Shown one piece after another: positions 6,058-6,929 of a stretch of DNA of 6,929 nt. Made by a program: the position numbers and the translations under genes. The notes below the pieces were generated by a model, which saw nothing but the letters and a program-made list of their open reading frames with translations, did not search any database and was not told where the DNA came from. Location: positions 1 through 6,929 of the forward strand of contig JACPVD010000035.1 of assembly GCA_016191895.1 (NCBI GenBank), in the 5' to 3' direction. Within the stretch, counting starts at the first letter, position 1. The number at the start of each line of letters is the position of its first letter. The stretch comes from Chloroflexota bacterium. GTDB taxonomy: Bacteria; Chloroflexota; Anaerolineae; Anaerolineales; Villigracilaceae.

Positions 6058-6888
6058 TTAATGCGCGCCCGCGGCCTGCCCCTGGCTGCCCGATACCAGT
6101 TGGAGCAGCCCCATGGCAAGCCATGTAAGTAAAAAACTGACAAAGGAAAGCGCGGCCGGCTCGTATGCGCGGTGCTGTCCCAGCAGGAAAAGATACGGCC
6201 CAAAGGCGTTCACGCCAAGAAACGAGGCGAGGGTCACCTCTCCGACGACAATGGCGAACGTAAGCAATGCGCCGCTCAACAACGCCGCGCGAATGTTCGG
6301 GAGGATGACCCTGCCAACGATCACGAACCAGTTTGCACCGAGGCTTTGAGCCGCTTCCGTCAGCGTGCGAATATCCACGGTGCGCATGCCGGTATCCACC
6401 GAGCGATACATGTACGGCATGGCAAGCACCATATATCCGGCCACGATCAGGATGTTTGTGCCCATCTTGAAATTCGTGAGCGGTTGTAACAATTGAATAT
6501 CTGTAAACGGCACATTGAAAGGCGAACTATAGATGCGAATCAATCCAAAGACAAGGATGATCGCGGGGACGACGAACGGCATCAACGTGATGAATTCGAC
6601 AATACGGCGGGCTTCCGGCAGGCGCAGGCGAATCCAATAGGCGGTGGGAACGATCAACAGGATGCTGAAAAAGATCGTCGCAAGCGCAAGAATATTGGAA
6701 TAGATGAACGTATCCCAAAATCGGTTGTCGCTGAACGATCTTTGATATGCTTTAAGCGGGTTTGCCGGGTCCCAGGTCAGCGAGAATTCAAAGGTTGCAA
6801 AAAGGGGCAAAATGAAATACAACGCGCCAATGATGAACCAGAACCAACTCCAAAACGGCAAGCGCTTCAAACGGGAAAGGGATTTCAT
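6058..6888 (-). CDS. ABC importer inner-membrane permease (PotC/PhnV-like)
   Basis: 276-residue binding-protein-dependent permease with about six membrane helices (roughly 16-37, 63-83, 99-119, 144-162, 204-226 and 245-265). The cytoplasmic EAA loop, EAAQSLGANWFVIVGRVILP (178-197), carries the conserved EAA, Gly and Leu-Pro and contacts the ATPase. Family resemblance is to the second permease of spermidine/putrescine, iron and aminoethylphosphonate systems, which normally work as a heterodimer; the partner should lie beyond position 6929. I chose the ATG at 6888 because AAGGTGG lies 5 nt upstream and the ATG overlaps the stop of the preceding frame (ATGA). A GTG at 6921 would add 11 polar residues and overlap that gene by 37 bp, so is less likely. 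The tail is Gly/Ala/Gln-rich and ends in His. Confidence 0.93.
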   Translation of the reverse strand: MKSLSRLKRLPFWSWFWFIIGALYFILPLFATFEFSLTWDPANPLKAYQRSFSDNRFWDTFIYSNILALATIFFSILLIVPTAYWIRLRLPEARRIVEFITLMPFVVPAIILVFGLIRIYSSPFNVPFTDIQLLQPLTNFKMGTNILIVAGYMVLAMPYMYRSVDTGMRTVDIRTLTEAAQSLGANWFVIVGRVILPNIRAALLSGALLTFAIVVGEVTLASFLGVNAFGPYLFLLGQHRAYEPAALSFVSFLLTWLAMGLLQLVSGSQGQAAGAH

Positions 6889-6929
6889 TTCAGCCACCTT
6901 TCCGTCTTTGCCTGAAGCCACGAATAACC
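6885..6929 (-). CDS. C-terminal end of an upstream gene, probably the partner permease
   Basis: The minus strand from the window edge reads GYSWLQAKTERWLK and then TGA (6887-6885), overlapping the permease ATG in the sequence ATGA. The 4-nt overlap is typical of co-translated transporter subunits, and a basic, Trp-rich tail would suit the cytoplasmic end of a membrane permease. Fourteen residues are too few to identify a family, so the identity comes from operon logic only. The alternative is that this frame is the 5' region of the permease untranslated leader. Confidence 0.5.
   Translation of the reverse strand, partial: GYSWLQAKTERWLK
6894..6900 (-). promoter_or_regulatory. Ribosome binding site that sets the permease start
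   Basis: AAGGTGG, one mismatch from the consensus AAGGAGG, lies 5 nt before the ATG at 6888. It lies inside the upstream reading frame, as expected for a coupled start, and decides for ATG 6888 over GTG 6921. Confidence 0.7.

Noticed and set aside
6493..6915. Plus-strand frame of 140 codons antisense to the permease
   Set aside because: The product is Arg/Asp/Gln-rich low-complexity, the mirror of hydrophobic membrane codons; the permease frame has helices and an EAA loop.
6889..6921. Longer permease start at GTG 6921
   Set aside because: The added residues are polar and overlap the upstream frame. The ATG at 6888 has AAGGTGG at 5 nt and an ATGA overlap.
1..6929. CRISPR array, tRNA/rRNA, insertion sequence or phage cassette
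   Set aside because: Reading both strands I found no spaced direct repeats, cloverleaf, transposase or integrase motif. Nearly all of the window is explained by ordinary metabolic and transport genes.

Overview
The window is a gene-dense, moderately GC-rich stretch of bacterial chromosome. No signal here fixes the taxon. The short intergenic gaps, the possible leaderless start, the REP-like palindrome and the mix of gene families would suit a Chloroflexota (Anaerolineae-like) genome, but that is an impression, not a result.

Left half (1-3975): two divergent transcription units leave a 122-bp gap. On the minus strand is a dipeptide epimerase of the enolase superfamily, whose 3' end runs off the window at position 1. 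On the plus strand are three tightly packed genes: a YkfC-like NlpC/P60 peptidase with an unusual BON-like N-terminal module, a YjbQ/UPF0047 protein, and an M20C dipeptidase (PepD). The gaps between these three are 3 and 2 nt. Peptidase, epimerase and dipeptidase match the three final steps of murein-peptide catabolism. YkfC releases L-Ala-D-Glu, the epimerase makes L-Ala-L-Glu, and PepD splits it into L-Ala and L-Glu. None of these proteins has a visible export signal, which fits cytoplasmic recycling or scavenging. The divergent gap holds an imperfect REP-like palindrome and a -10-like box placed so that the peptidase mRNA could be leaderless.

Middle (3976-4074): the two halves converge on a perfect 21-bp-stem hairpin, probably a two-way terminator. 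Just after it is a consensus Shine-Dalgarno and ATG that lead only into a 46-codon frame, possibly a gene relic.

Right half (4075-6929, minus strand): part of an ABC importer operon. Reading 5' to 3' on the minus strand, the order is the last 14 codons of an upstream gene, an inner-membrane permease coupled by an ATGA overlap, a PotA/FbpC-type ATPase with a TOBE-like tail, and a cytoplasmic alkaline-phosphatase-superfamily phosphodiesterase/phosphatase. The phosphatase follows a gap that can form competing hairpins. The arrangement suggests import of a phosphorus-containing or similar small organic solute followed by hydrolysis inside the cell; the substrate cannot be read from sequence. I saw no tRNA, rRNA, CRISPR, insertion sequence or phage gene, and no gene of a wholly unknown system. 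The gaps are all shorter than 300 bp.
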